Positions 52,213 through 62,676 of a DNA stretch of 64,000 bases are shown piece by piece. Made by a program: the position numbers and the translations under genes. Position 1 is the first letter of the stretch. Every line of letters begins with the position of its first letter. The notes below the pieces were generated by a model. That model saw nothing but the letters and a program-made list of their open reading frames with translations, ran no database searches and was not told the origin of the DNA. The stretch is from Bacteroidaceae bacterium. GTDB lineage: Bacteria > Bacteroidota > Bacteroidia > Bacteroidales > Bacteroidaceae. The stretch lies in assembly GCA_017466065.1 (NCBI GenBank), contig JAFTUV010000018.1, positions 1 through 64,000 on the forward strand, read 5' to 3'.

Positions 52213-53436
52213 TCACAGGCCAAGCACCTTGAATATTCTCGCCGAGGCACCGGCATTTTGCGACACATAGGCACCGGCCGCTGTACCGGCACGCTCAATA
52301 ACCGATGCATCATTGTCCATTGCCGAGATTTTTTCCTCAAATTCGATATTCGAGGAAACCTCCAACCCTCCACCGCAAGCCTTCAACTGCTGCGCCTCTT
52401 GGAACTTGTAGTTGTTGGGACCGAAGAATACAGGAATACCATAAACTGCCGCTTCGAGCACATTGTGGATTCCTACGCCAAAGCCACCGCCAACATAGGC
52501 CACCGTTCCGTAGCGATATATTGAGGAGAGCAGGCCGAAACAGTCGATTATCAAACATTTTGCCGAGCGCACCTCTTCGATTGTTGCCTGTGTATAGCGC
52601 ACACACAATCCGCGCACCTGTTCCTCAATCTGCTTTATACGCTCCTCGTTAACCTCGTGCGATGCAATTATCAGTTTCCAGCCGGGAGTGCGGTTGAAGT
52701 AGGGAATGTAGACTGCCTCATCGGGCCCCCACGAACTGCCGGCTATAAAGATTTTCTTTCCATCCTCGGCAAAAGAGGCAACCAGCGGCAACAGATGTGC
52801 CTGTTCGGCAATCTTTGTAACACGATCGAAACGTGTGTCGCCCACAACCGTAACATTGGTAACGGCAATCGAGGCAAGCAATTCCTTTGATATCTCATTC
52901 TGCACAAACAGGTGAGTGAAGCAGTGCAACGCCTTACGATAGAAACCGCCCCACCAACGGAAAAAGACCTGCTCCTTGCGGAAGATTGAAGATACGCTGT
53001 ATGTGGGTATTCCTCTCTTTTTCAGGGCAGAAAGGAAGTTAAGCCAGAATTCATACTTCACGAAGAATGCCATTTCGGGCTTCACAATGTCGAGGAAGCG
53101 ACGCACATTCGACGGAGTGTCAAACGGCAGATAGCACACTACATCGGCCTGCTGATAATTGCGAGCCGAGCGATAGCCCGATGGCGAGAAGAATGTGAGC
53201 ACCACGCGGTATTCGGGGTGGGTGGCACGTAATTTTTCTATCAGGGGACGGCCTTGTTCAAACTCGCCCAACGACGAAGCGTGGAACCATACATATTTTT
53301 CCCCGGCCTTCACGCCTTTTTCGAGCGAAGAGAAGATAGCCTCGTGCCCTTCGAGCAATCGCTTTGCCTTGTCGTGCCCGAAAAATGCCGCCAATTTAAC
53401 GGCAAGCATATATAAATATATTCCTATTGTATACAT
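52213..53436 (-). CDS. waaA: 3-deoxy-D-manno-octulosonic acid (Kdo) transferase
   Basis: This 407-residue glycosyltransferase adds Kdo to lipid A precursors at the cytoplasmic face of the inner membrane. I start it at the ATG at 53436; an upstream TTG three codons earlier is also open. An N-terminal membrane anchor (YTIGIYLYMLAVKLAAFFGH) precedes WFHASSLGEFEQGRPLIE, whose Glu is the catalytic base, and the C-terminal domain has YVGGGFGVGIHNVLEAAVYG and FGPNNYKFQEAQQL. It starts 13 bases after gltX. Confidence 0.94.
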   Translation of the reverse strand: MYTIGIYLYMLAVKLAAFFGHDKAKRLLEGHEAIFSSLEKGVKAGEKYVWFHASSLGEFEQGRPLIEKLRATHPEYRVVLTFFSPSGYRSARNYQQADVVCYLPFDTPSNVRRFLDIVKPEMAFFVKYEFWLNFLSALKKRGIPTYSVSSIFRKEQVFFRWWGGFYRKALHCFTHLFVQNEISKELLASIAVTNVTVVGDTRFDRVTKIAEQAHLLPLVASFAEDGKKIFIAGSSWGPDEAVYIPYFNRTPGWKLIIASHEVNEERIKQIEEQVRGLCVRYTQATIEEVRSAKCLIIDCFGLLSSIYRYGTVAYVGGGFGVGIHNVLEAAVYGIPVFFGPNNYKFQEAQQLKACGGGLEVSSNIEFEEKISAMDNDASVIERAGTAAGAYVSQNAGASARIFKVLGL

Positions 53437-53449
53437 TTTGTGCAATTTC

Positions 53450-54967
53450 TTAACCTAATACATTAATAGCCCGATGCAAGCGCGACAATGTCTCCTCCTT
53501 GCCTATCAGGCCCGAAATATCGAACATCTGCGGCCCCTTGCCCTCGCCCACGAGTGCCAAGCGGAAGGCGTTCATAATTTCACCCATTCCGTAGCCTTTG
53601 TTCTCAATCCATTCGTGAACAGCCTTATCTTGATTCTCTATCGAAAAATCGTCCAACCCCTCCAAGAGAGTCGCAAGCTCGCCCATCTTCTGTGCCGAGT
53701 CGGCCTTCCAGCGTTTTTTAGCCGTCTTTTCGTCATATTCGGTGGGAGCGATAAAATAGAAACTGCAAGCGTCCCATAATTCGTGCACGAAATTAACACG
53801 TCCCTTCATCAACGACACTATTTTTGTGAGCAGTTCCATATTGGCCTCCACTCCGTGTGATTGTACCACGGGCATAAATGCAGCCGCAATATCGGCATCG
53901 TCCTTTTGTAATATGTACTCGTGATTGAACCATATCATTTTCTTGTAGTCGAAACGGGCACCGGCTTTGCTGCATTTCGCAAGGTCGAATTTCTCAATGA
54001 GGTCATTCATCGACATCATTTCAACATCGTCACCGGGATTCCATCCAAGCAATGCGAGGAAGTTTACAACAGCCTCGGGCTCATAGCCACTCTCGCGGAA
54101 GCCCGACGACACTGCACCGCTCTTGGGGTCGTTCCATTCGAGCGGGAACACAGGGAAGCCCAGACGGTCGCCGTCGCGCTTGCTTAATTTTCCATTGCCT
54201 TCGGGCTTCAACAGCAACGACAGGTGGGCAAACTGCGGCATTGTATCCTCCCAACCGAATGCACGATAGAGCAGGACGTGCAGAGGTGCCGAAGGCAACC
54301 ATTCCTCGCCACGAATAACGTGGGAGATATTCATCAAATGGTCATCGACAATATTTGCCAAATGGTATGTGGGAAGCTCGTCGGCCGATTTATAAAGGAC
54401 TTTATCGTCGAGGATTGAAGAGTCTATCGTAACAACACCGCGAATGAGGTCGTTAACAACGACTTTTTCGCCGGGCTCCACTTTAAAGCGTACAACATAT
54501 TGGTGCCCGCTTGCCACAAGTGCATCGACCTCGTCGGCCGGTAATGCCAATGAGTTGCGCATCGACACACGGGTGGAGGCATCATACTGAAAGTTCTCAA
54601 TCTCGGCGCGTTTGGCTTCAAGCTCTTCGGGAGTATCGAATGCTATATAGGCCTTACCGCTATCGAGCAGCACTTTTACATACTTTTTATATATCTCGCG
54701 GCGCTCCGACTGACGATAGGGGCCGCAATCGCCGCCAAAGGTTACTCCCTCGTCGAACTTTATGCCCAGCCAACGGAACGATTCAAGAATATACTCCTCG
54801 GCTCCGGGAACAAAGCGGTTGGAGTCGGTATCTTCGATGCGGAAAATAAGCTCCCCGCCATTCTGCTTGGCAAAAAGGTAGTTATATAATGCTGTTCTCA
54901 CACCGCCTATGTGCAACGGGCCGGTGGGACTGGGCGCGAAACGCACCCTCACTTTACGTTCATTCAT
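53450..54967 (-). CDS. gltX: glutamyl-tRNA synthetase
   Basis: This 505-residue class I synthetase charges tRNA-Glu. The start at 54967 ([20 protein letters not shown]) is preferred to the longer open frame from 55015. The HIGH motif is PLHIGG (18-22) and the KMSKS motif reads KLSKRDG; the anticodon-binding domain follows. It heads the gltX-waaA pair. Confidence 0.97.
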   Translation of the reverse strand: MNERKVRVRFAPSPTGPLHIGGVRTALYNYLFAKQNGGELIFRIEDTDSNRFVPGAEEYILESFRWLGIKFDEGVTFGGDCGPYRQSERREIYKKYVKVLLDSGKAYIAFDTPEELEAKRAEIENFQYDASTRVSMRNSLALPADEVDALVASGHQYVVRFKVEPGEKVVVNDLIRGVVTIDSSILDDKVLYKSADELPTYHLANIVDDHLMNISHVIRGEEWLPSAPLHVLLYRAFGWEDTMPQFAHLSLLLKPEGNGKLSKRDGDRLGFPVFPLEWNDPKSGAVSSGFRESGYEPEAVVNFLALLGWNPGDDVEMMSMNDLIEKFDLAKCSKAGARFDYKKMIWFNHEYILQKDDADIAAAFMPVVQSHGVEANMELLTKIVSLMKGRVNFVHELWDACSFYFIAPTEYDEKTAKKRWKADSAQKMGELATLLEGLDDFSIENQDKAVHEWIENKGYGMGEIMNAFRLALVGEGKGPQMFDISGLIGKEETLSRLHRAINVLG

Positions 54968-55167
54968 ATTCTTAATTATTACGGCGTTACCTGCATTGTG
55001 TGCAGCAAAATGCAATGTTCACACTAATGCACAATATCGCAAATTATTATTGCACAAAATTACTACAAGTTACGTTTTTAACAAAATAAATTCCTCTATT
55101 TTTGGGCACACCCACCCCACGACACTGTGAGCAAAGGGTTCAAGGCTTTAAAAGCGATACTTAAAAC

Positions 55168-55197
55168 TTTGATATTTGTTATTTTTTCGTACTTTTG
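55168..55197 (+). promoter_or_regulatory. promoter: -33 TTTG (55168-55171), -7 TACTTTTG (55190-55197)
   Basis: The spacer is 18 bases and both boxes match the consensus. Transcription runs toward the HD-domain gene, whose ATG is 47 bases past the -7 element. Confidence 0.75.
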
Positions 55198-55244
55198 CAA
55201 TATACATATATAGAGAGTATTGATATAATAATAATTATAGAAAT

Positions 55245-57287
55245 ATGAAAATGCCGAGCAAACATTTCAAACTCATATTCCAAGCGACGACAGCCCTTCT
55301 GTGCATAGGGCTTGTTATCTATTTTATGCCTCGCAACAATGTGTTCAACTATAATTACAGCGAGGCTGCGCCGTGGAATTACGGGCAGATTATAGCTCCA
55401 TTTAATTTCCCCATATACAAAAGCGATGCGCAACTTAAAAAGGAGAAGGACAGCATTGCCCACAACTTTGAGTTGTATTTTTCAAAGGATACAACCATTG
55501 CCGTAAAATCTCTACGCAAGTTAAAAGCACGTTTTTACAGCAACGCGAGTGAGGAAATTCCGCAGGAGGCCTACATAAAATATTACAATAATCTCATAAA
55601 GCTCTACAATAACGGAATTGTATCGATAAAGGACAAAGAGCGCATAGACAACAGCAGCGCACAGAATATAAACATCATAAACAACCACATTGCCACCAAC
55701 AGCAACAAAGCAAAGGTGCTCTCTGTCACCGAGGCCTACAAACAACTGATAGCCTCGGACACTTTCCCACAGAACCTGATAAGGGGCTACAAACTGGAAG
55801 ATTTTATAACTCCCAACATTATTTACGACTCTGTAAAATCGGCCAAACTGCTCGAAGATGAGTTGAGCCGTCTGCCGATAAGCAACGGCATAGTGCAGAA
55901 CGGGCAAAAGATTGTGAGCCGGGGCGACATTGTAGATGCCGCCACCTACCAGATTCTGAAATCGTACCAATTCGAAATGAACAAACGGCAGGACAACAAC
56001 TATAAAACCGCCACAATGCTATTCGGGCAGATTCTCTTTGTCATTATAGCATTCGCAATTCTCCTCTCTTATATATACATTTACAACCCCGACATAAAAA
56101 ACAGCAACAACAAGTTCATTCTTGTAATATTGTCGGTCACACTGTTCCCCATAATTGTAGGGCTTATGATGGAGGCCCGTTTCAGCAACGTATTTATGCT
56201 GCCATTTGCACTTGTGCCTATGATGCTGTGCCTGTTCACGAACCCGCGCACCGCACTCATCACCCACACAGTGGAAATACTGCTATGCTCCATTATGCTG
56301 AACTCTCCCTATGAGTTTGTGCTGTTGCAGATTATGGCCGGTTACGCAGCCATTTTAAGCCTTAAAGAGCTGTCGTCGCGCTCACAAATGTTCCGCAGTT
56401 CATTCATAGTCTTGGCCACATACTGCACAACATTCCTCTGCTACGAACTTATAGTGGAGAATGATATTACAAAGATGAACCTAATTATGTACATATACTT
56501 TGTAATAAGCGCAGTGCTGATGCTCTTCGCCTACCCTCTTATGTTCATAATAGAAAAAATGCTTGGTTTTGTTTCCAATATAACACTTATTGAGCTGTCG
56601 AACCTCAACAACCCCCTGTTGCAGAAACTCTCACAGGAGGCACCCGGCACTTTCCAGCACTCAATGCAGGTGGGCAATCTCGCAGCCGAAGCTGCACGCA
56701 TTGTCGGTGCCAACAGCCTCGAAGTGCGTACCGGAGCTCTCTATCACGATATTGGCAAAAGCCTGAACCCCATATATTTCACCGAGAATCAGAGTGGCGG
56801 AATAAGCCCGCACAAGGAGTTGTCACCACAAGAGAGTGCGCAGGTGATAATAAAGCACGTGACCGATGGACTTGCCATTGCCGGCCAGCACCACTTGCCA
56901 CAAAAAATCAAGGAATTCATCGCTACGCACCACGGATTGTCAAAAACCGGTTACTTCTACATAACCTACAAGAACGAGCACCCCGACGAGATTATCGACG
57001 AGAGCCTCTTTACTTACCCCGGCCCCAAGCCGCACACCATCGAGCAGGGTATTCTTATGATGGCCGACTGTGTAGAAGCAGCCTCACACAGCATAAAGGA
57101 ATACACAGCAAGCAACATCGAGCAGATGGTCGACAACATAATCGACAGCAAAGTAAATGATGGAGAGCTCAGCCTGTGCCCACTAACATTCCAAGATGTA
57201 AGCACTATCAAGGAGGTATTCAAAAAGCGTTTAAAGGCCATTTATCACACACGCATAAGTTACCCCGAGGAAAAAAAGGCACAATAA
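55245..57287 (+). CDS. 7TM receptor with HD phosphohydrolase domain (PgpH-like c-di-AMP phosphodiesterase)
   Basis: This 680-residue membrane protein has a first helix (~8-28), an extracytoplasmic 7TMR-HDED region (~30-260), seven membrane helices (~265-440) and a cytoplasmic HD domain (~460-660). The HD metal ligands are in TFQHSMQVGNLA, LYHDIGKSLNP, GQHHLPQ, THHGLSKTGYF and MMADCVEA, all intact. PgpH proteins of this layout split cyclic di-AMP, so it probably lowers this messenger in response to an outside signal. The start codon is at 55245 with a second ATG two codons on. It is followed after 17 bases by a DUF2851 gene. Confidence 0.92.
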   Translation: MKMPSKHFKLIFQATTALLCIGLVIYFMPRNNVFNYNYSEAAPWNYGQIIAPFNFPIYKSDAQLKKEKDSIAHNFELYFSKDTTIAVKSLRKLKARFYSNASEEIPQEAYIKYYNNLIKLYNNGIVSIKDKERIDNSSAQNINIINNHIATNSNKAKVLSVTEAYKQLIASDTFPQNLIRGYKLEDFITPNIIYDSVKSAKLLEDELSRLPISNGIVQNGQKIVSRGDIVDAATYQILKSYQFEMNKRQDNNYKTATMLFGQILFVIIAFAILLSYIYIYNPDIKNSNNKFILVILSVTLFPIIVGLMMEARFSNVFMLPFALVPMMLCLFTNPRTALITHTVEILLCSIMLNSPYEFVLLQIMAGYAAILSLKELSSRSQMFRSSFIVLATYCTTFLCYELIVENDITKMNLIMYIYFVISAVLMLFAYPLMFIIEKMLGFVSNITLIELSNLNNPLLQKLSQEAPGTFQHSMQVGNLAAEAARIVGANSLEVRTGALYHDIGKSLNPIYFTENQSGGISPHKELSPQESAQVIIKHVTDGLAIAGQHHLPQKIKEFIATHHGLSKTGYFYITYKNEHPDEIIDESLFTYPGPKPHTIEQGILMMADCVEAASHSIKEYTASNIEQMVDNIIDSKVNDGELSLCPLTFQDVSTIKEVFKKRLKAIYHTRISYPEEKKAQ

Positions 57288-57304
57288 CGCAACAGACATA
57301 AACG

Positions 57305-58543
57305 ATGAAAGAGTTTGCAATATACCTATGGAAGAACAGACTGTTACCGCAAAAAGCCCTAACGGATGCTCAGGGCAATAGTGTCGGGATTGTCGCTGCG
57401 GGGGAAGAGGAGGCATTCGGCATTTTCACCAACGCCAAGTTAAAAGCCGGCGGGGAGGAACTTTGCTGCAATATAGAGATACAAAAGGTTGAACTTGCCG
57501 GCAACAGAGCCACAATAACCCTTGCGGCAGAAAGCAACGGAAAAGAACTTTTATTGCAACAATCAATAACAATGCCCGATGGGTTACTCACCGAATATCA
57601 TTCAATGGCCGACGGGCTATCGCGCCCACCCTGCGAATCGATTGCAGCAAGACAAAGCAGCATCATTCTGCGCGATTTTCTAACTCGCTTGCTCGTGGAA
57701 CGCATCGAAGAAAAGGCCGACAGGATTAACAAAATAAACGAATTGTGCGACAAGCGTTGGGACTTCACCCTTTTCAAGCTATTGGCTCGCAGTTACGGCT
57801 TTGGCATACAAGGGCGGGCTTTTGAGGAGTGGGCAATGCTTTTGAATATACAGGCCCTTGGCAAGCACAGCAACAACATCGAGCAGATAGAGGCGATAAT
57901 GTTCGGGCAGGCAGGGCTTTTGGAAGAAGAGAGCATACCCGCATATTACAAGAGCGAAGCAATTGGGAGCGAATATTACCGCACGCTTGTGCGCGAATAT
58001 AAATTCTTGAAAAGCAAATTCAATCTGCAACAGATGAACCATTCTGCGTGGGGATACGGCAGTTCGGCACCTCACATACGCATTTCACGCCTTGCTATGC
58101 TTTTCCACAAAGAACGGTTCAACATCACATCCATAGCCGACAGCAACAGCCTCGGGGCCCTGCGCGATATTCTTCAATCGCAGCCAAGCCCCTATTGGCA
58201 ACACCGCACACAGTTCGGCGGCACCGCCACAAGCGGCACAGGTGATTTAAGCGACAAGCAGCTCGATGTTCTCATAATAAACACCGTAGTGCCCATACTC
58301 TATTCATACGGCAAACATCGCCACGACACTGCACTCTGCAACAAGGCCGAGGATTTTCTTTACGAAATAGGAGCCGAGAATAACAGCATTGTACGCCGAT
58401 GGACCCAACAGGGAGTGTGTATAAATTGTGCAGCCGACTCACAAGCGCTGATACAATTAAACAACGCCTACTGCAAGCAGAAGCGTTGTGCGGAATGTCG
58501 TTTGGCACACTGCCATTTCAAGGAGAGCTTGTCGGCCGAATAG
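57305..58543 (+). CDS. DUF2851 family protein
   Basis: This 412-residue cytoplasmic protein matches DUF2851 of Bacteroidota: IYLWKNRLLPQKALTDAQGN at the start, RWDFTLFKLLARSYGFGIQG in the middle, and a C-terminal Cys/His cluster (KRCAECRLAHCHF, plus GVCINCAAD) that may bind zinc or an iron-sulfur cluster. The middle PHIRISRLAML block is also typical. Function unknown. It is cotranscribed with the HD-domain gene and ends at a bidirectional hairpin. Confidence 0.85.
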   Translation: MKEFAIYLWKNRLLPQKALTDAQGNSVGIVAAGEEEAFGIFTNAKLKAGGEELCCNIEIQKVELAGNRATITLAAESNGKELLLQQSITMPDGLLTEYHSMADGLSRPPCESIAARQSSIILRDFLTRLLVERIEEKADRINKINELCDKRWDFTLFKLLARSYGFGIQGRAFEEWAMLLNIQALGKHSNNIEQIEAIMFGQAGLLEEESIPAYYKSEAIGSEYYRTLVREYKFLKSKFNLQQMNHSAWGYGSSAPHIRISRLAMLFHKERFNITSIADSNSLGALRDILQSQPSPYWQHRTQFGGTATSGTGDLSDKQLDVLIINTVVPILYSYGKHRHDTALCNKAEDFLYEIGAENNSIVRRWTQQGVCINCAADSQALIQLNNAYCKQKRCAECRLAHCHFKESLSAE

Positions 58544-58565
58544 AGATTATATACCTTATTTATAT

Positions 58566-58614
58566 ATATACTAAAAAACAGTCGCATTTTTCTTGCGACT
58601 GTTTTTTAGTATAT
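58566..58614. terminator. 21-bp bidirectional hairpin between DUF2851 gene and secDF
   Basis: Bases 58566-58586 and 58594-58614 are exact reverse complements with a 7-base loop. The stem has an A-run on one arm and a T-run on the other and lies between convergent genes. Confidence 0.85.
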
Positions 58615-58627
58615 CAAGGGACAAAAA

Positions 58628-61597
58628 TTACTTCTTGCCCTTTGAGATTATGCTGTAAGCAATGGGCGCAGCCACGAACAACGATGACAGAGTGCCAAAT
58701 ACTACACCGAGTATCATTGCAAACGAGAAACTGCGGATGCTGTCACCACCAAGGATGAAGATCGCAAGCAATACCACCGATGTACTTGCAGAAGTATTTA
58801 TGGTACGGGCAAGTGTTGTGTTCAAAGAAGAATTGAACAGGCTGAACTTGTCGCGTTTGGGATATATGTATGCAAATTCACGCACGCGGTCGAAGATTAC
58901 CACCTTATCGTTTATTGAATAACCGATAGCTGTCAGGATTGCACCGATAAACACCTGATCGACCTCCAAAGAGATGGGCATCCAACCATAGCACAGCGAG
59001 TAGCAACCGATAATGAGGAATACGTCGCTCGCAAGAGCCACAATAGAACCGATACTGTATGCCACGTTGCGGAAACGGATGAGGATGTAGATAAATATCG
59101 CAACCAAGGCCAGAATCACAGAAATGATTGCACCGTTCTTAATATCCTCGGCTATGCTGGGACCCACCTTCTGCGAACTTATAATTGAGCCTCCGGCACG
59201 GTTGTCATAATCGATGAAAGTTTCGAGTGTAAGATCCTTGCTCAAAAGACCGGCCCCCATAAAGGCATCGTAGAGGAATTTCTCAATCTCAGCATCGACA
59301 GTTTCCGATGCATCGGCTATACGATAGTTGGTAGTGATGCGGATAGTCTTGCCATCGGTACCAAGAGCAATTGCCTGAACATTATCCTCTGTAATCTTCT
59401 CGCGTAACAAAGCTCTGACAGTTTCGGGCTCAACCTGCTGCTCGAACTGAACAACGAAGTTGCGGCCGCCGGTAAAGTCGATGCTCTGGCTCAATCCACG
59501 GAATGCAAACGAAGCTGTCATTGCCACGAACACCACAGCGAAGATAATACCATAAGTCTTGGACGCGCCAAGGAAGTTATAGTTGGGGTCGCGCATCAGT
59601 TTGCTCGAATACTTTGTAACGAAAGTAAGGTCCAGCCACTTGCCCTTGTTCATAAAGTGCTCATAAACAACACGGGTGAGGAACACTGCTGTGAAGAAAG
59701 AACAGAGAAGACCTATAATAAGTGTTGTAGCAAAGCCACGGATGGGGCCTGTTCCGAAGTAGAACAGAATTACACCGGTGATGATTGATGTAAAGTTCGA
59801 GTCGAAAATAGCCGAGAAGGCATTTTTATAACCATCGGCCAAGGCTGAACGTGTATTCTTTCCTGCACGCAACTCCTCTTTTGTACGCTCGTATATGAGC
59901 ACGTTGGCATCCACCGCCATACCCAATGTGAGCACAATACCGGCAATACCCGACATTGTGAGGGCTGCTTGGAACGATGCAAGAACGCCAAGAGTGAAGA
60001 AGAGGTTCATCAACAAGGCAGCGTTGGCAACTGCACCGGGGATTATGCCGTAGATGGCACACATATAAACCATCAACAGGATAAATGCCACGATAAACGA
60101 CATCATACCTTGGTTGATAGACTCCTGACCGAGTGAAGGACCTACAATATCCTCTTGTACTATACGCGCGGGCGCAGGCATTTTACCCGAACGCAACACG
60201 TTGGCCAAGTCTTTTGTTGTTTCAATGGTGAAGTTACCTGTAATTTCCGAACGACCGCCGGTAATTTCGTTGCTCACCATAGGTGCGCTATATACATAGC
60301 CATCAAGAACAATTGCGATGGCTTTGTTGATATTGGCTTTTGTAAGCTGTGCCCAACGGCGTGCGCCATCGGTGTTCATAGACATTGTTACACAGGGACG
60401 ACCATAGCTGTCGAATGTGTCGGCAGCATCTACAACCACATCTCCTTCGAGAGGAGCACGACCGTTGCGTTGCAGGCATTTGATTGCATAAAGCTCATAA
60501 ATCTGGTTTGTAGTTTCGCGGTCGATAGCCTCAACGCCCCAGTAAAGACGAAGCTCGCGGGGCATTACACTCTTGAACTCGGGCGATGCAATAATCTTGT
60601 TGATGGCAGCAGTATCGCTGTAATGAGCGTAACCTACCACACTACCTGTTGCATTGCCCTGCACAAGCTGCAAACGGGAGAGCAGGGGATGCTGCTTCTT
60701 CAAAGCCTCGACATCGGCTGCATTATCTTCTGCTGCCACCTCACCGGTGATAGCTGTTTCAACATCGGCCTCTGTTGCAGATGCTGCGTCGGTGGCAGAT
60801 GTAGTTGACTCTGCGGGAGCAGTTTCAAACTCCTCGGTAGTTGCTGCGGCTGCCAATTTTGCATCCAACGCGGCAAAAGCGGGAATAATCTCCGAAGCGT
60901 TGTATGTGTCCCAGAATTCAAGGTTGGCCGAACCCTGCAACAATTTACGAACACGCTCGGGCTCTTTAACACCGGGAAGCTCAATCATTATACGTCCCAT
61001 AGAGCCCTCCAATGTCTGGATATTAGGCTGTACCACGCCGAAACGGTCGATACGCGTGCGCAACACATTGAACGAGTTGTCTATCGCAGCTTGAACCTCG
61101 CTACGGAGAACCTTTACCACCTCGTCATCGGTTGAACGGGTGTTGATTTTGTCCTTCAACTGCTGTGTGGCAAAAATAGAGGCAAGGCTGCTCTCGGGAG
61201 CAAGTTTCTTGTACTCCTCCACAAACAGTGTTATAAAATCGCCCTGCCCGGTGATTGTTGCCGACTTTGCCGTTTCCACTGCCTGATTGAACAGGGGGTC
61301 GTTCTTGTGGTCGGCAAGCGCCTTGATAATATCGGGCACCGACACCTCCATAATAACATTCATACCGCCTTTAAGGTCCAAGCCAAGGCCAATCTCCATT
61401 TCGCGGCTCTGCTTCAAGGTATATACACCAAGCCAAACTTTTTCGTTCAGCATTGAATCGAGGTAGTGCTGTTCGCCCTTGGGGTCCTCTGCCGCTTTTC
61501 CCATATGGTAGCTTGTCACAAAAGAGAATGAGAGATAGAACACGCACACCAATGTGAGCAGTAGCGCGAAAACTTTTACAAATCCTTTGTTCTGCAT
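58628..61597 (-). CDS. secDF: fused protein translocase SecDF
   Basis: This 989-residue protein joins SecD (about 1-645) and SecF (about 660-989), with 12 membrane helices. The SecD signature GLGLDLKGGMNVIMEV, the P1 domain (LRTRIDRFGVVQPNIQTLEG, RIMIELPGV) and the fourth-helix region (GMAVDANVLIYERTKEE) are intact, as is the SecF block SIDFTGGRNFVVQFE and SINDKVVIFDRVRE. It pulls exported proteins out of the Sec channel with the proton gradient. An Ala/Thr/Glu-rich insert (~245-295, AAATTEEFETAPAESTTSAT) lies in the P1 region, as in other Bacteroidota. Confidence 0.96.
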   Translation of the reverse strand: MQNKGFVKVFALLLTLVCVFYLSFSFVTSYHMGKAAEDPKGEQHYLDSMLNEKVWLGVYTLKQSREMEIGLGLDLKGGMNVIMEVSVPDIIKALADHKNDPLFNQAVETAKSATITGQGDFITLFVEEYKKLAPESSLASIFATQQLKDKINTRSTDDEVVKVLRSEVQAAIDNSFNVLRTRIDRFGVVQPNIQTLEGSMGRIMIELPGVKEPERVRKLLQGSANLEFWDTYNASEIIPAFAALDAKLAAAATTEEFETAPAESTTSATDAASATEADVETAITGEVAAEDNAADVEALKKQHPLLSRLQLVQGNATGSVVGYAHYSDTAAINKIIASPEFKSVMPRELRLYWGVEAIDRETTNQIYELYAIKCLQRNGRAPLEGDVVVDAADTFDSYGRPCVTMSMNTDGARRWAQLTKANINKAIAIVLDGYVYSAPMVSNEITGGRSEITGNFTIETTKDLANVLRSGKMPAPARIVQEDIVGPSLGQESINQGMMSFIVAFILLMVYMCAIYGIIPGAVANAALLMNLFFTLGVLASFQAALTMSGIAGIVLTLGMAVDANVLIYERTKEELRAGKNTRSALADGYKNAFSAIFDSNFTSIITGVILFYFGTGPIRGFATTLIIGLLCSFFTAVFLTRVVYEHFMNKGKWLDLTFVTKYSSKLMRDPNYNFLGASKTYGIIFAVVFVAMTASFAFRGLSQSIDFTGGRNFVVQFEQQVEPETVRALLREKITEDNVQAIALGTDGKTIRITTNYRIADASETVDAEIEKFLYDAFMGAGLLSKDLTLETFIDYDNRAGGSIISSQKVGPSIAEDIKNGAIISVILALVAIFIYILIRFRNVAYSIGSIVALASDVFLIIGCYSLCYGWMPISLEVDQVFIGAILTAIGYSINDKVVIFDRVREFAYIYPKRDKFSLFNSSLNTTLARTINTSASTSVVLLAIFILGGDSIRSFSFAMILGVVFGTLSSLFVAAPIAYSIISKGKK

Positions 61598-61647
61598 TTT
61601 GATTTAAATTTTATTTAAGATTTATTTGTTCGTGTTTTAAATGCGCG

Positions 61648-61655
61648 CAAATATA
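61648..61655 (-). promoter_or_regulatory. probable secDF -7 element TATATTTG
   Basis: On the minus strand TATATTTG matches the consensus exactly, 50 bases before the secDF start. No clean -33 box was seen. Confidence 0.55.
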
Positions 61656-61729
61656 GCACTTTTTTCTTAATTATTTATATAATTGGCACAATTCTTTGCC
61701 ACAGAAACGGTTATTTGCGTAAAAAAGTA

Positions 61730-61757
61730 CCCGCGCCTCGTGTGTAGAGGGCGCGGG
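61730..61757 (-). terminator. GC-rich hairpin after the rhomboid genes
   Basis: CCCGCGCC (61730-61737) and GGCGCGGG (61750-61757) pair around 12 bases, and TACTTTTTTACG follows on the minus strand. It lies 28 bases past the stop of the rhomboid gene. Confidence 0.85.
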
Positions 61758-61785
61758 AGGGAAATCTTGGAACGCCGGCAAGCGA

Positions 61786-62676
61786 TTACGGACGAGAAGC
61801 ATCGAAAAGGCGTTTTTTCTCCTCTTCGCTCAAAGAAGAATAGCCGCCCGACTTCACTTTTTCGAGAATGCGGTCTATCTCATCTTCGTTTTTCCTTTTG
61901 TTTGCATTGTATTCATAATCGGCAGCACGACCGCCTCTGTGGAAAGTAAATTTAGGTTTGTTTTTCTTGGGAGCACGTTTGAAAAGTGTTGCAAAAAAAT
62001 CAATCGTCTTATTTATCCACAAAGTTATATCCTTTCCTTTGTTCAGCATAAAAGCAAACAGCCAACCGGCAAAGGCACCGCCTAAATGGGCGAAATTACC
62101 TCCGGCATTCTCCGAGGCCAGCAGCAACAACGAAAGAACCACGGTTATTACGGCAACAGTCATCAAACGCATAGAACCCAAGAACATCACATTGACAGTG
62201 TAATTGGGCCGACGCACCGCCGAAGCTACAATAACGGCAAGCACCGAGGCCGAAGCCCCTATCAGATGGGCCCCATCCACAATGTTGGAAAAGTAGGGAA
62301 AGAGGTTAAAAGCAAGCACGAAAAATATACCGCCCATAATGCCTCCAAGGATATATAATCCCACAAAATGACGCACCGAAAAGAATGTGAGGAATATGCG
62401 GCCAAAAGCATAGAGTGCCAGCATATTCAACAAAATATGCATCATATGTTCGTGCACAAACATATAAGTGACAATGCTCCACGGCCGGCACAACAACGCC
62501 TGCAAAGAGGCCGGAAGTTCCACCCAACGCACAATCTCGGCAACCGGCGAAACAGCATTGAACAATGTGGCAAAAACCCCGATGAAAGCGACAATTATGT
62601 ATATTGCCACATTCGCATAAATATACTTGCCGACAATATTTTCGCGACAAAAGACATCATAGATTTTCTTAAACAT
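61786..62676 (-). CDS. rhomboid family intramembrane serine protease with C-terminal DUF6576-like tail
   Basis: This 296-residue protein has six membrane helices (about 20-215). The catalytic Ser is in HLIGASASVLAVIVAS and the His in FAHLGGAFAGWLFAF, so the dyad is present though GASG reads GASA. The N-terminal HEHMMHILLNMLALYAFG matches the HxxxN region. The last ~75 residues are cytoplasmic and charged (EDEIDRILEKVKSGGYSSLS, then EEEKKRLFDAS), a tail seen on many Bacteroidota rhomboids. It overlaps the preceding rhomboid gene by 8 bases. Confidence 0.9.
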   Translation of the reverse strand: MFKKIYDVFCRENIVGKYIYANVAIYIIVAFIGVFATLFNAVSPVAEIVRWVELPASLQALLCRPWSIVTYMFVHEHMMHILLNMLALYAFGRIFLTFFSVRHFVGLYILGGIMGGIFFVLAFNLFPYFSNIVDGAHLIGASASVLAVIVASAVRRPNYTVNVMFLGSMRLMTVAVITVVLSLLLLASENAGGNFAHLGGAFAGWLFAFMLNKGKDITLWINKTIDFFATLFKRAPKKNKPKFTFHRGGRAADYEYNANKRKNEDEIDRILEKVKSGGYSSLSEEEKKRLFDASRP

